DNA from: Nostoc linckia NIES-25
GTDB taxonomy: Bacteria; Cyanobacteriota; Cyanobacteriia; Cyanobacteriales; Nostocaceae
Reading direction: 5' to 3'
Assembly (NCBI RefSeq): GCF_002368035.1
Contig: NZ_AP018222.1
Coordinates: 6,225,809 to 6,289,808, forward strand
Length of the DNA: 64,000 nucleotides
Under the pieces are notes generated by a model. It was not told the DNA's origin, searched no databases, and saw nothing but the letters and a program-made list of their open reading frames with translations. Made by a program: the position numbers and the translations under genes. Shown one piece after another: positions 54,636 to 62,207 of this stretch. Position 1 is the first letter of the stretch. The number at the start of each line of letters is the position of its first letter.

Positions 54636-57338
54636 TTAATCTCCACCATCAAAAATATCTTCAAGTGCCAAATCCGCAAAGTTTGTTGAATCTGCCTTTG
54701 CTTGCTCTCCCTTCGCTTCTTCTACTATTGGGGTGGGGACTTCAACGCCTGGTTTGTAATGAATTATGTTATTGTCAGCATCTCTGATTGGGTTGCCGTT
54801 TTCATCCTTCGGATCGGTTTGCGATATCTCTCTCTTTAAGTCAGCGGTACTGCTATTAATTCCGCTTAGTACTTCCTTAAAAGCAATAGGAATAGCGACG
54901 ACTGCGGCAATAGAACTTAATTTTTCATTAGCAGTGTTCAACAAAGAAAAGAATTTACCTTGAAGATTCGGCTGTGGATTCATGTACGCATAGGCATTTT
55001 CAAGCAATACACCACCCTTCCTTAATGCATTGCCTATCTTGCCGAGATTCCCTCCTATTACTTCCAGTCCTGTTGTGATTAGACCACCAAGTTGAGTAAC
55101 TTGATTAAAAACGTTTGAGGCTGCTTGATATATCCTATTGGCTTTCTGCCAAGCTTCGCTAAGTGTAGTGTAATTTGCCTCTCCAATAGTATCAGCTATT
55201 ATTTCATGTACTGCTTTTCCTAATACCTCTGAGAAATTAATAGGATTACCATCTATCCCTTTTGGCAATATAAATCCAAGTACTTGGTCAATAATCATAA
55301 TCAAAGTTTGACCAAGTTGATTACTTAGCATCAAAGCGTTATGCATTGTTGCCGCAAAAGTCAGAACTTGTAACACCTTGTCTAAATAGCTATTTTGGGC
55401 AATTCTTGTGATTAAGCCACTAATTCCGCCTAGAACTTGATTACCAAGTTTATTGTTGATGACATTTAGTAACGCCAAGATAGCAGCATTGCTGACAGCT
55501 ACCACAGCATCATAAATTTGCTTGAGTAGTGCGAGTATTGCTGCCAGCGCAGTCATTATGGGCGTTAGTATCGTCGTTCTTGTAGTCGTGTGCTGCGCTG
55601 TGCTGTTGGCTCTAGTCCCCGCGTGCTGAGCTGCAATGAAAGCTCGCAAACCTGCATCGTTATATGGCACAGCATCTACTCCATTTCTTCCGTTAATCCC
55701 ATTAATTCCGTCTAGCCCATTTCTGCCTGGTGGCCCTTGCCTGCCAGGTAAGCCGTTGAATCCATTGCGCCCATCTCGTCCCGGTCTTCCTGGAATCTGA
55801 ATAATTTGGGTAATACCGGGGGCGCCATCTCTACCTGGACGCCCATCTAAGCCGTTGCGACCGTTTAAACCGTCTCGCCCTGGTCGTCCTGGCAATCCTG
55901 GGTCGCCCTTCAATCCCTTCAAATACTTGATTCCCTGATAAAGGGATATCGCCGTAACAGCAAGCCCTAAAGCCTCCACCCCTTTCTGGAGTGCTTGACC
56001 CGCCAAACCCTTAGCCTGTTCGCCGATGCCCTTGGCCTCATTAGCTTTGTTGAAGGCCGTTGTAGCGTTTTCGTTCGCCCTGGCTGCATTCCGTACCGCA
56101 CCATCAGCGGTAGTTTGTGCCTGATTTGCTGTCACCCGTGCAATACCAGCAGATTGTAATGCATTCCTGCCTATATCAGCCGCCGAATTGCCGATGAGTA
56201 TTGCCTCCCTTGCCAAATCCCTCACACCAGGAATTTCCCCAGCTACAGCGTTGATTCGATTTTGGAGACCGAGCATTTTACCAAGAACGCGTGACACATC
56301 ATCACCGAGTGCTGATATTTGGTTTTCTACCGCGTCAATGCGTGCCCCTAAAGTTTCAAGTACTAACAGTTGTTCAATGATCGTAAATATTGTGGCGACT
56401 GTATTAAATAAATCAGCTACTCGCAGCGCTAAAGTACCAACCTTACCAAGTGCTTGCCGACTGACACCTAGTGCTTCACCTGCCCTGAAGATTGCTTCAC
56501 CTACGCCTCTTTCGAGTTTCCCGATCGAGTCAACTAGTCCCCCGACTTTGGATTTAAGTCCATCAAACAGCCCCTTAAGTCCGGTTACGTCGTTCGCTGC
56601 ATTTAAAGCAGTTCTACTTGCTTTTGCTGCTTCCGTTAAAGAATCTGTAGCTTTATTAATTGCATTGCCAGATTTAAAGTCTGCTTGATTAGCAATATTT
56701 TTTGCCAGATCCGATTGCATCGAAGCGTTTCTGGCAATATCTATTGAACTAGTAGCTTTTCTATCCGCAGTAAAAGCATCATTTTGAGCTTTGAAAGCTG
56801 CATCGGATGCCCTATTGGCTACTCTGGATGCTGTTCCAGCCGCGTTGTAGGCATTTTTAGCCTCACTGGTAGCTACATCAGCAGCGGTTTTAGCTCGTGA
56901 AGCTGTAGTGTCTGCTTGTTTTGCCGTCCGCGATGCTTCCAAGGCTTCGTTCTTTGCTGTCACCGCTTTACTAATCGCTTCCTCCGCCTTTCTTTTAGCA
57001 GCTAGTGAATTATTTTCACTATTGGTAGCAGCGCTTTCAGCACGAAAAGCTTTGTCAAATGCTTCCCTTGCTTTGTTAATTCCGCTATCAATTTGTGGCT
57101 GCAACTTGTTAGCTAGTAATGCGGTTCCAGCCGCTACAGCAGGTTCTATTTTAGGAATTATGCTTTGCTCGGAGAGCTTGACCGATTTTTGAATAATTGC
57201 ATTTTCATCAACAGGCTTCAATCCCGCTATTCGTGCTTTCAAATCATTGATTTGCGATTGCAGATTCCCACAGCAATCACACTTTCCAGCACAATTTAAA
57301 GCCTGCTGGAGATTAGAAATTGTGCTAGAAGTACTCAT
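54636..57338 (-). CDS. 900-residue coiled-coil and collagen-like fibre-type protein
   Basis: N terminus with a Cys cluster (Cys15, 19, 21, 22), then a long Ala-rich coiled coil with AxxAxxxA spacing (~60-260), a helical segment (~265-470), a collagen-like Gly-X-Y tract (~474-550, PGRPGRDG-type units with two short breaks), a hydrophobic helical region (~585-700) and a polar acidic C terminus. Collagen-plus-coiled-coil layouts occur in phage tail fibres and bacterial appendages; the hydrophobic part recalls tape-measure proteins. No catalytic domain. It lies 3 bases after a Cys-rich gene, which also ends with a GKC-helix motif. Confidence 0.85.
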   Translation of the reverse strand: MSTSSTISNLQQALNCAGKCDCCGNLQSQINDLKARIAGLKPVDENAIIQKSVKLSEQSIIPKIEPAVAAGTALLANKLQPQIDSGINKAREAFDKAFRAESAATNSENNSLAAKRKAEEAISKAVTAKNEALEASRTAKQADTTASRAKTAADVATSEAKNAYNAAGTASRVANRASDAAFKAQNDAFTADRKATSSIDIARNASMQSDLAKNIANQADFKSGNAINKATDSLTEAAKASRTALNAANDVTGLKGLFDGLKSKVGGLVDSIGKLERGVGEAIFRAGEALGVSRQALGKVGTLALRVADLFNTVATIFTIIEQLLVLETLGARIDAVENQISALGDDVSRVLGKMLGLQNRINAVAGEIPGVRDLAREAILIGNSAADIGRNALQSAGIARVTANQAQTTADGAVRNAARANENATTAFNKANEAKGIGEQAKGLAGQALQKGVEALGLAVTAISLYQGIKYLKGLKGDPGLPGRPGRDGLNGRNGLDGRPGRDGAPGITQIIQIPGRPGRDGRNGFNGLPGRQGPPGRNGLDGINGINGRNGVDAVPYNDAGLRAFIAAQHAGTRANSTAQHTTTRTTILTPIMTALAAILALLKQIYDAVVAVSNAAILALLNVINNKLGNQVLGGISGLITRIAQNSYLDKVLQVLTFAATMHNALMLSNQLGQTLIMIIDQVLGFILPKGIDGNPINFSEVLGKAVHEIIADTIGEANYTTLSEAWQKANRIYQAASNVFNQVTQLGGLITTGLEVIGGNLGKIGNALRKGGVLLENAYAYMNPQPNLQGKFFSLLNTANEKLSSIAAVVAIPIAFKEVLSGINSSTADLKREISQTDPKDENGNPIRDADNNIIHYKPGVEVPTPIVEEAKGEQAKADSTNFADLALEDIFDGGD

Positions 57339-57341
57339 TTC

Positions 57342-57800
57342 TTAAGAGCAATTTATTGATTTGAGTTGGCTTGATAATCCTTCAATCTGTGCCCATTCAG
57401 CATTAGGAATGCACTTACCACTACAGCCAGTTCCGCAATTTACTTCACATTCACCCAACGATTGATATATTCCTGGTGTGGAGTATTCATTTGAAGAGAT
57501 GCAAGCACCGTTAATGCAATCAAATTTCTCATCATCGGGAATGTACTGGACGGAAACAGAATGATATAAGGAATTTGTTGAGCATAAAATTCCTGCTACG
57601 CTTTGAGAAATAACTGAGCCATCGGCCCGCGTCATTTTGGTGGCAGTTGCAGAAAAGTTGTACCGACCCGAACCGCAAATATCATCTGATTGTTTGGTTA
57701 TTTGTGGATCGGAATCGAATTCGTAAGTTAAAGTTACCGGGGCAACAGAACAATTAGTTGAATCTCGATAACTAAGTGTAGCGATCCATTTTCCAGCCAT
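57342..57800 (-). CDS. Cys-rich 152-residue protein, unknown
   Basis: The N-terminal ~95 residues are beta-rich (WIATLSYRD, VTLTYEFDSDPQITKQ, YNFSATATKM). The C-terminal ~55 hold eight or more Cys (FDCINGACIS, GECEVNCGTGCSGKCIP), EGF-like in spacing, then a short helix. Cys-rich modules need an oxidising place, suggesting a particle surface or exported protein, though no signal peptide is visible. Its CSGKC-helix end resembles the CAGKC-helix start of the next gene product. One-base overlap (TAATG) with the upstream gene. Confidence 0.75.
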   Translation of the reverse strand: MAGKWIATLSYRDSTNCSVAPVTLTYEFDSDPQITKQSDDICGSGRYNFSATATKMTRADGSVISQSVAGILCSTNSLYHSVSVQYIPDDEKFDCINGACISSNEYSTPGIYQSLGECEVNCGTGCSGKCIPNAEWAQIEGLSSQLKSINCS

Positions 57801-58156
57801 TAGTAATTATCCGGGTCAAGTGTGCTGCTGTCGTCAAGTTTTGCAAAGTTGATTGTCAGTTGATCGACTCGGTAAGGATCGTTATTTGTACCTCTTGTGG
57901 TGAAACTTGAAAAGCCATTAGCTAAATAGATAGATTGGTCAGTATTTGCATCAAAATTAGCTTGAGTAAGATAACTTTGAGCGTTCAGCGTCACTGCTGC
58001 AAAATGTCCCTCTGCACTGGCAGTAGTTGGTGTGGCTAAACCGGCTGCTTGTAAAGCACTATCAGGAATAAATAAACCTGCGCTTGATGTCGTTGCACCA
58101 GAAGCTAATCTTGTTGCTCCAGTTCCAAAAATTTGGGCGATAGTAGATTCTGCCAT
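57800..58156 (-). CDS. First operon protein, 118 residues, unknown
   Basis: Sequence is Ala/Thr/Gly/Ser-rich: AQIFGTGATRLASGATTSSAGLFIPDSALQAAGL near residue 7, then LTQANFDANTDQSIYLANGFSSF and a final LDPDNY. The bias and lack of charges resemble structural (shell or fibre) proteins, but no family is recognised. A possible promoter lies at 58287-58315. Divergent from the tyrosine recombinase gene. Confidence 0.72.
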   Translation of the reverse strand: MAESTIAQIFGTGATRLASGATTSSAGLFIPDSALQAAGLATPTTASAEGHFAAVTLNAQSYLTQANFDANTDQSIYLANGFSSFTTRGTNNDPYRVDQLTINFAKLDDSSTLDPDNY

Positions 58157-58286
58157 AAATAAACAGATTTAGATTTTTGATGAAGTGAATAAATCCGTTG
58201 TATGGCTAATTGAAAAAATCGTAAATCTTCCACTTTTCTGTAAAAGCAGAACAATTGCTGAGGACGTGTAAGTGTTGCCCAGATTA

Positions 58287-58315
58287 GCATTAAAGCACTT
58301 TTTACTATTAGTCAA
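58287..58315 (-). promoter_or_regulatory. Candidate promoter of the structural-like operon
   Basis: On the minus strand, TTGACT (58310-58315) and TAATGC (58287-58292) lie 17 bases apart, about 130 bases upstream of the first gene at 58156. The -35 is good, the -10 weak. The inverted repeat at 58324-58364 sits directly upstream. Confidence 0.4.
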
Positions 58316-58323
58316 AATTAAAA

Positions 58324-58364
58324 ATGTTCCGATTTAACCACTGGAACTGGTTAATCCGGAACAT
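58324..58364. other. 17-bp imperfect inverted repeat with 7-bp spacer: candidate recombinase core site or operator
   Basis: Left arm ATGTTCCGATTTAACCA, spacer CTGGAAC, right arm TGGTTAATCCGGAACAT (two mismatches). Paired arms around a 6-8-bp centre is the layout of a tyrosine-recombinase crossover site, and it lies 17 bases before the recombinase start codon. It could instead be an operator shared by the divergent operons. No second copy was noticed in this window. Confidence 0.55.
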
Positions 58365-58381
58365 CTCAAACTTGAAAGAGA

Positions 58382-58966
58382 ATGAAAAATAACCGCAACG
58401 GACAAGCGGCTATTTTATCTGACACGGAATATTCTAAAATCCGCAAGCAGATAAAAAGTCAAAAATACAAACTACTTTTAGACCTGGCTTGGTACACAGG
58501 GGAAAGGTGGGGGGCTTTGGTGAAGTTACAAGTTGAGGATGTTTACAACGTTGACGGTAGTCCGCGAGAATACATCAATTTTCGGGCCAGAAGCCGCAAG
58601 GCTACACCAGACGGTAAGCGCAAAACTCGCCAAGTCCCAGTACACTCTATTCTTGCTGAATCGCTGTTGTCATATAAACCTGATTCTGATTCACCTTGGT
58701 TATTCCCCAGTAGACCGCCAGAAGATAAACCGATATCGCCTCGTTGGGCTGACTCAATTTTGAGAAAAGCTGTTGACCGGGCTGGGTTAGTGGTTAAGGG
58801 TATCAGCACCCACAGCACCCGCCGGAGTTTCATAACCAAACTGCACCGAAACGGGACTGACCTTTACACCATTAAGCAGATTACTGGCCACCAGGACTTC
58901 AAATCACTTGAGCGTTATGTCGAAATTGATAGCGATCGCGTCAAAGGAGCCATCAACGCACTATGA
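58382..58966 (+). CDS. Tyrosine recombinase/integrase, catalytic-domain only
   Basis: This 194-residue protein contains the catalytic residues: Arg in WYTGERWGALVKL near residue 40, His-x-x-Arg in STHSTRRSF near 141, His in ITGHQDFKS near 167, and Tyr in LERYVEI near 179. The N-terminal core-binding (SAM-like) domain of usual integrases (~300-400 residues) is missing, so this is a compact form. It begins at MKNNRNGQAAILSDTEYSKIRKQI. Overlaps the next small gene by 4 bases (ATGA). Confidence 0.93.
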   Translation: MKNNRNGQAAILSDTEYSKIRKQIKSQKYKLLLDLAWYTGERWGALVKLQVEDVYNVDGSPREYINFRARSRKATPDGKRKTRQVPVHSILAESLLSYKPDSDSPWLFPSRPPEDKPISPRWADSILRKAVDRAGLVVKGISTHSTRRSFITKLHRNGTDLYTIKQITGHQDFKSLERYVEIDSDRVKGAINAL

Positions 58967-59115
58967 ACCCCAACCTCCTCGAACTACAAATCGAAATCTT
59001 CTTTGACCGCTTGCAGCACGGCCATTACGATCACCCTCTGCTGCTGGCTATGGCACTGGAGAACCTCGCAAATCAGGCATGGGATGAAGTTGACGAAGTT
59101 TACCCAAACCTGTGA
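58963..59115 (+). CDS. 50-residue protein coupled to the integrase
   Basis: Starts within the integrase stop (ATGA overlap) and encodes a small acidic, helical protein (ELQIEIFFDRLQHGHYDHPLLLAMALENL). Size and coupling are like small excisionase-type or accessory proteins, but it is acidic, not basic, and no family is recognised. Translational coupling supports it being a real gene. Confidence 0.6.
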   Translation: MNPNLLELQIEIFFDRLQHGHYDHPLLLAMALENLANQAWDEVDEVYPNL

Positions 59116-59489
59116 CAAACTTTTTCCAGGTAGATTTCACAGCCGCGATCGCCATAAAACCAAAGAAAGGCGATCGCATTTTTCACGCTTACCACTACCC
59201 AAAACTCAACCAGCCGAATAACCTATGACATGTAATCATTTACAGCGATCGCTCAACCGAAAGCCGGCGATCGCCTTTTTCATGCGATCAGTTAGTTTTC
59301 CACACCCGGCGCAATTTTTATTTTTGATGGCTTAACGCTACTCACTGGCAATAAGAATTTTGCTTTTAAGCAAGAAAAGCATCTTTGACAACGAAAAATC
59401 AATACTTTTAACCCCCTACGCGCGGCCCACAAAAAGGCGATCGCCCAAAACTACATTATTGAGAATGCCTGACACTAGTAAGTCATCAG
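59116..59489. other. HIP1-rich gap
   Basis: 374 bases with no gene; four GCGATCGC sites lie at about 59142, 59171, 59245 and 59267 and another near 59439, some as inverted pairs (GCCGGCGATCGCC). A GGGAATGG tandem repeat lies at its right edge (59509-59540). It is the sharp opposite of the HIP1-free operon to the left. Confidence 0.5.
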
Positions 59490-59681
59490 TCATTGGGCAT
59501 TGGGCATGGGGGAATGGGGAATGGGGAATGGGGAATGGGGACTAAGAAAAATCAGTGACTCTTCAAATTCAGTAGACACCAGACCGTTACCCCAATCAAC
59601 TTGAAATTGGACATCAATGGTTGGAAATACCGCAATGATTTGGCCTTCCATACGATGCAAGCGTTTGTGTTTAACTTTCAT
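59490..59681 (-). CDS. Small beta-type protein of 63 residues, unknown
   Basis: Starts at MKVKHKRLHRMEGQIIAVFPTIDVQFQVDWGNG and continues TEFEESLIFLS; the last ~13 codons run through GGGAATGG repeat DNA. The first part resembles small KOW/SH3-like proteins seen near cyanobacterial plasmid genes (impression only). The start overlaps the upstream gene's stop by 4 bases, suggesting co-translation. Confidence 0.5.
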   Translation of the reverse strand: MKVKHKRLHRMEGQIIAVFPTIDVQFQVDWGNGLVSTEFEESLIFLSPHSPFPIPHSPMPNAQ

Positions 59682-60346
59682 AGGTTGGGGACTGGGGACT
59701 GTTGACGCCAGGAGCGAATCAACTCCTGAATTTCTGCGGGGCATTGACCGTCCGCGATCGCATTTTCAATTTCCGATTTTCTAAATTTGGCCTTGGGACT
59801 GTCCACACTCCCCAAGTAGCGGCGGTGTTTCTTCCTGCCAAACATCCAGCAATAGCGATAGTACCAATATTTATTAGTGCCTCTCTCTACCCAGTACTTT
59901 TCTACCCAATGGGTATCGTGTTGGGGCGCAACTTTTTTAGTATCTAATGCAACCTGCGCCCCAACAAGCGGTTCTACGGTTGTTGAAATTGTTACCTGCG
60001 CCCCAACACGTAATTCCCACTCGCGCCAAGCTTCGTTGTAATCATCCAAGTTTTGATAGTCGTCCGGCGCTGGTGGTTCGTCGCTATCGTCGTAGAAAAT
60101 GGTGAGCTGGTCACCGTCAGGTTTAAATGGTGTCTCACCGAAGTGGGCCGGATTCCAGCGATCGCTGTCACTGTGTTGGGGCGCAGTTATTTCATCCCAG
60201 TAAGGATCGTGCTGGGGTTTGGAAATTTGAACAGACGGAATATCAAACAGTGCTAATTGCCCCGGCACTGGAGAATTTTGTTTCATAATATTTTTCAATC
60301 TTGTATTCGTGGCCACCTCAAAAGGTGGTCTTTTTTTATTCGTCAT
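59678..60346 (-). CDS. Plasmid/prophage-type hypothetical protein, 222 residues
   Basis: N-terminal part is acidic and disordered (DDSDEPPAPDDYQNLDDYNEA). A repeated tag, (P/G)AQV or APQHD, occurs four times. The C-terminal part has an aromatic, basic module WVEKYWVERGTNKYWYYRYCWMFGRKKHRRYLG near residue 160, which looks like a small DNA-binding arm-type domain as in integrase N termini. Start ATG at 60346 overlaps the upstream gene's end; ATG 60286 is the alternative. Function unknown. Confidence 0.65.
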   Translation of the reverse strand: MTNKKRPPFEVATNTRLKNIMKQNSPVPGQLALFDIPSVQISKPQHDPYWDEITAPQHSDSDRWNPAHFGETPFKPDGDQLTIFYDDSDEPPAPDDYQNLDDYNEAWREWELRVGAQVTISTTVEPLVGAQVALDTKKVAPQHDTHWVEKYWVERGTNKYWYYRYCWMFGRKKHRRYLGSVDSPKAKFRKSEIENAIADGQCPAEIQELIRSWRQQSPVPNL

Positions 60347-61058
60347 CAAAGAAAGTTTGTAAATCAAATGCACAGACAGGATCGTTCATTTTTGTTGCAT
60401 GTGAAAGCTTTTTACATATTGCCCAGTAATTGCGATGAGTCTCCCACCATCGGCAACGCAAACAAACCCTAATAAATCCTTCAGGGTTATCTACTTTGTT
60501 CAAACCTCCGCGAATTTCAAATAAGACTAAAGCTATTTTTATTTCCCATGTTGGACGTTCTAATACTTCGGTCGCGGTGTCATCAAAATGTATACCAGCT
60601 TCCGAGAGTACTTCTTGATTAATAGAAGAATTAGAATGCTGCTGCTGTGTATTCCCCCCGTCGAGAGATTGCTGATTTGATGGCTGTAAAGTGTAACTGA
60701 AGTTACTGATGTGTAAGTTTTTTTCTCGCTTCTTCTTAGGTGGTTTCAGCCACTCTAGAGGTCTTATGAGTAACTTAAATATTTTCCAACTGTACTGTTT
60801 AACCACTTGCACAACACGGTGTGTTTGCAGTAATTCAAACATCTGTTTGAGGTAATTGTGCGTGTATTTCTTCCCACGTACTTTTTCTACCCAAGCATTA
60901 AATTCTGACAAATCTGGCTCGATTTCTTCACCTATTACCCCTTGCCTCATTAGCCATTGCCAAAGCGATTTAGCAGCAGGGGGGATATGGTGTTGGTAAC
61001 AGAATGCTTCGTGTTGTTCAGTCCACGGAAGATTGATTTTATATGTATTTTCTGGCAT
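60336..61058 (-). CDS. Plasmid/prophage-type hypothetical protein, 240 residues
   Basis: N-terminal half looks like a winged-helix/primase-associated domain (AAKSLWQWLMRQGVIGEEIEPDLSEFNAW, then MFELLQTHRVVQVVKQYSWKIFKLLI). A basic linker (LKPPKKKREKN), a Gln/Ser-rich spacer, and a C-terminal helical domain follow (WEIKIALVLFEIRGGLNKVDNPEGFIRVCLRCRWW). The layout is like replication-initiator proteins of plasmids, but I cannot name it. It overlaps the next gene. Confidence 0.6.
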   Translation of the reverse strand: MPENTYKINLPWTEQHEAFCYQHHIPPAAKSLWQWLMRQGVIGEEIEPDLSEFNAWVEKVRGKKYTHNYLKQMFELLQTHRVVQVVKQYSWKIFKLLIRPLEWLKPPKKKREKNLHISNFSYTLQPSNQQSLDGGNTQQQHSNSSINQEVLSEAGIHFDDTATEVLERPTWEIKIALVLFEIRGGLNKVDNPEGFIRVCLRCRWWETHRNYWAICKKLSHATKMNDPVCAFDLQTFFDDE

Positions 61059-61126
61059 AGTACTATTAGTTAATTTTCAGAGAGCCACCACGATCGCTAA
61101 ATCTTACGGTGGCTTTTTGGTTTTTT

Positions 61127-61187
61127 AGTCATTAGTCATTAGTCATTAGTCATTAGTCATTAGTCATTGGTCATTGGTCATTAGTTA
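61127..61187. repeat. Heptanucleotide tandem repeat
   Basis: Eight-plus copies of GTCATTA/GTCATTG in tandem. The same unit occurs at about 35807-35835, 36688-36736 and 61395-61420. Typical short tandem repeats of heterocystous cyanobacteria. Confidence 0.8.
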
Positions 61188-61397
61188 TTCCCAAGAAAAC
61201 CAAATTGGTTCTGGCTCATAGTCTTGGGGTGAGGTGCGGTCAAGGTGGCACAGTCCATCTTCCTCGTCGTAGTCTAAGGTTGGCTTAAATTCCCGGTGAG
61301 GATCGTAAGGGCAGGTTGAACACCTTAGCTCGAAAACAGGTGGATTATCACAGAGTTTGGCGTTGCCGCGTCTGCGTAAATGTTTACATTTGGTCAT
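61185..61397 (-). CDS. Small Cys-rich protein, 70 residues
   Basis: MTKCKHLRRRGNAKLCDNPP, then ELRCSTCPYDPHREF and an acidic tail with CHLD. The CxxC and three other Cys with His may bind zinc. Not a family I recognise by name. Lies between heptamer repeats, 105 bases downstream (in its reading direction) of the terminator at 61469-61504. Confidence 0.6.
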   Translation of the reverse strand: MTKCKHLRRRGNAKLCDNPPVFELRCSTCPYDPHREFKPTLDYDEEDGLCHLDRTSPQDYEPEPIWFSWE

Positions 61398-61468
61398 TTG
61401 TCATTAGTCATTAGTCATTGGTCAACAGCGATCGCCACGTTGAAGATTAAGTGCGATCGCTAAACAGC

Positions 61469-61504
61469 AAAAACCGCCCACACCTCTACTGGCTGGACGG
61501 TTTT
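61469..61504 (-). terminator. Intrinsic terminator of the minus-strand regulator transcript
   Basis: On the minus strand AAAACCGTCCA pairs with TGGGCGGTTTTT (one G-U type mismatch) around an 13-base loop, then T-run. It overlaps the stop codon of the 61503-61904 frame, so that transcript ends here. Confidence 0.75.
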
Positions 61505-61904
61505 ATTTCACTTCTATTACGTCATCTCCACTTTCTTGGCGAGTTACCAGATAATAAATATCGCTTTTTATCTGGTTTGTCTCTTCTTTAAATTGATTTT
61601 CAGCTTCTTCACTTTCTCCCAGCCGCGCCTTGAGCCGAGCTTGGTGAGCATGAACGTATTCTAAATGCCGTTTTTCTAAGGCTTCCAGGCGCTCTATAAT
61701 TTTCCCAGCAGTTGTGTCCCTGATTGGGACGAGTTTCCAATCTGGATTTCCCCTGTTGCTATCTTCTCTATTAGCGCTGATCTCGATAGTCCCATTGCTT
61801 TGGCTTTTTTCTGCAACTCCTCCCATGCGCTTTGACTCAGCTTGAGTCCCACTGTCGTTACGTCTTCCGCCGATTTTTTTGTTCTTCCCATTTACACTAT
61901 CCAT
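61503..61904 (-). CDS. Coiled-coil protein, probably the continuation of the RHH gene by frameshift
   Basis: 133 codons in this frame. The first ~55 (Ser/Gly/Lys/Asn-rich) look like out-of-frame shadow of the regulator. From about residue 57 (NPDWKLVPIRDTTAGKIIERLEALEKRHLEY to EESGDDVIEVK) it is a credible helical protein. A strong ribosome site (GGAGGG) lies 7 bases before the ATG at 61904. Either this is a real overlapping gene, or the protein is the RHH domain plus this C-terminal half joined by a -1 shift near 61735-61745. Confidence 0.55.
   Translation of the reverse strand: MDSVNGKNKKIGGRRNDSGTQAESKRMGGVAEKSQSNGTIEISANREDSNRGNPDWKLVPIRDTTAGKIIERLEALEKRHLEYVHAHQARLKARLGESEEAENQFKEETNQIKSDIYYLVTRQESGDDVIEVK
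61694..61891 (-). CDS. Ribbon-helix-helix-like DNA-binding regulator
   Basis: 65 residues. Pattern TVGLKLSQSAWEELQKKAKAMGLSRSALIEKIATGEI has the beta strand and two helices of an RHH repressor, as in plasmid copy-control or antitoxin proteins. It has no close ribosome site; the strong site serves the overlapping frame 13 bases upstream. It lies next to the operator cluster at 61925-62010 and likely binds there. Confidence 0.65.
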   Translation of the reverse strand: MGRTKKSAEDVTTVGLKLSQSAWEELQKKAKAMGLSRSALIEKIATGEIQIGNSSQSGTQLLGKL

Positions 61905-61921
61905 GCATTTCCCTCCATTTT

Positions 61922-62016
61922 ACATGAGCAGAATAATTAAGCATGAGCAAAATGCTTGACAATAATTCTGCTCATGCTTAATATACATGAAGTATTCTGC
62001 ATTAGCAAAATACTTT
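61922..62016. promoter_or_regulatory. Divergent promoters with overlapping palindromic operators
   Basis: Plus strand: TTGACA (61956-61961), 17-base spacer, TAATAT (61979-61984), near-consensus. Minus strand: TTGTCA, 17 bases, TAATTA. Between and around are CATGAGCAGAAT (61923-), GCATGAGCAAAAT (61941-), ATTCTGCTCATGC (about 61966-61978) and ATTCTGCATTAGCAAAAT, with a perfect TAAGCATGAGCA...TGCTCATGCTTA palindrome. The layout is a two-way switch, probably controlled by the adjacent RHH regulator. Confidence 0.75.
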
Positions 62017-62207
62017 TTTAAACTCCCCCCTCACCCTTGCCATAGAGCCTGTGAGGGCATATTCAGGAGCAACTCACCCGCGCCATTGCCTTGTTGCCCC
62101 GGCGCGGAAACACCCTAACGTAATCACCGAGAACAGAGCGCTGCTCGCGAGTTGAGAGCGCGGTGATGTTTGATGTCTGCACACTTACAAACCCAGGAGA
62201 TAACTGC

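Noticed and set aside
56188..56688. 166-codon plus-strand frame inside the collagen-like gene
   Set aside because: It is the antisense of the repetitive Ala-rich coiled coil; Ser/Pro/Ala bias reflects the repeat, not a gene.
61127..61187. CRISPR array
   Set aside because: The repeat unit is 7 bases with no spacers; it is a short tandem repeat.
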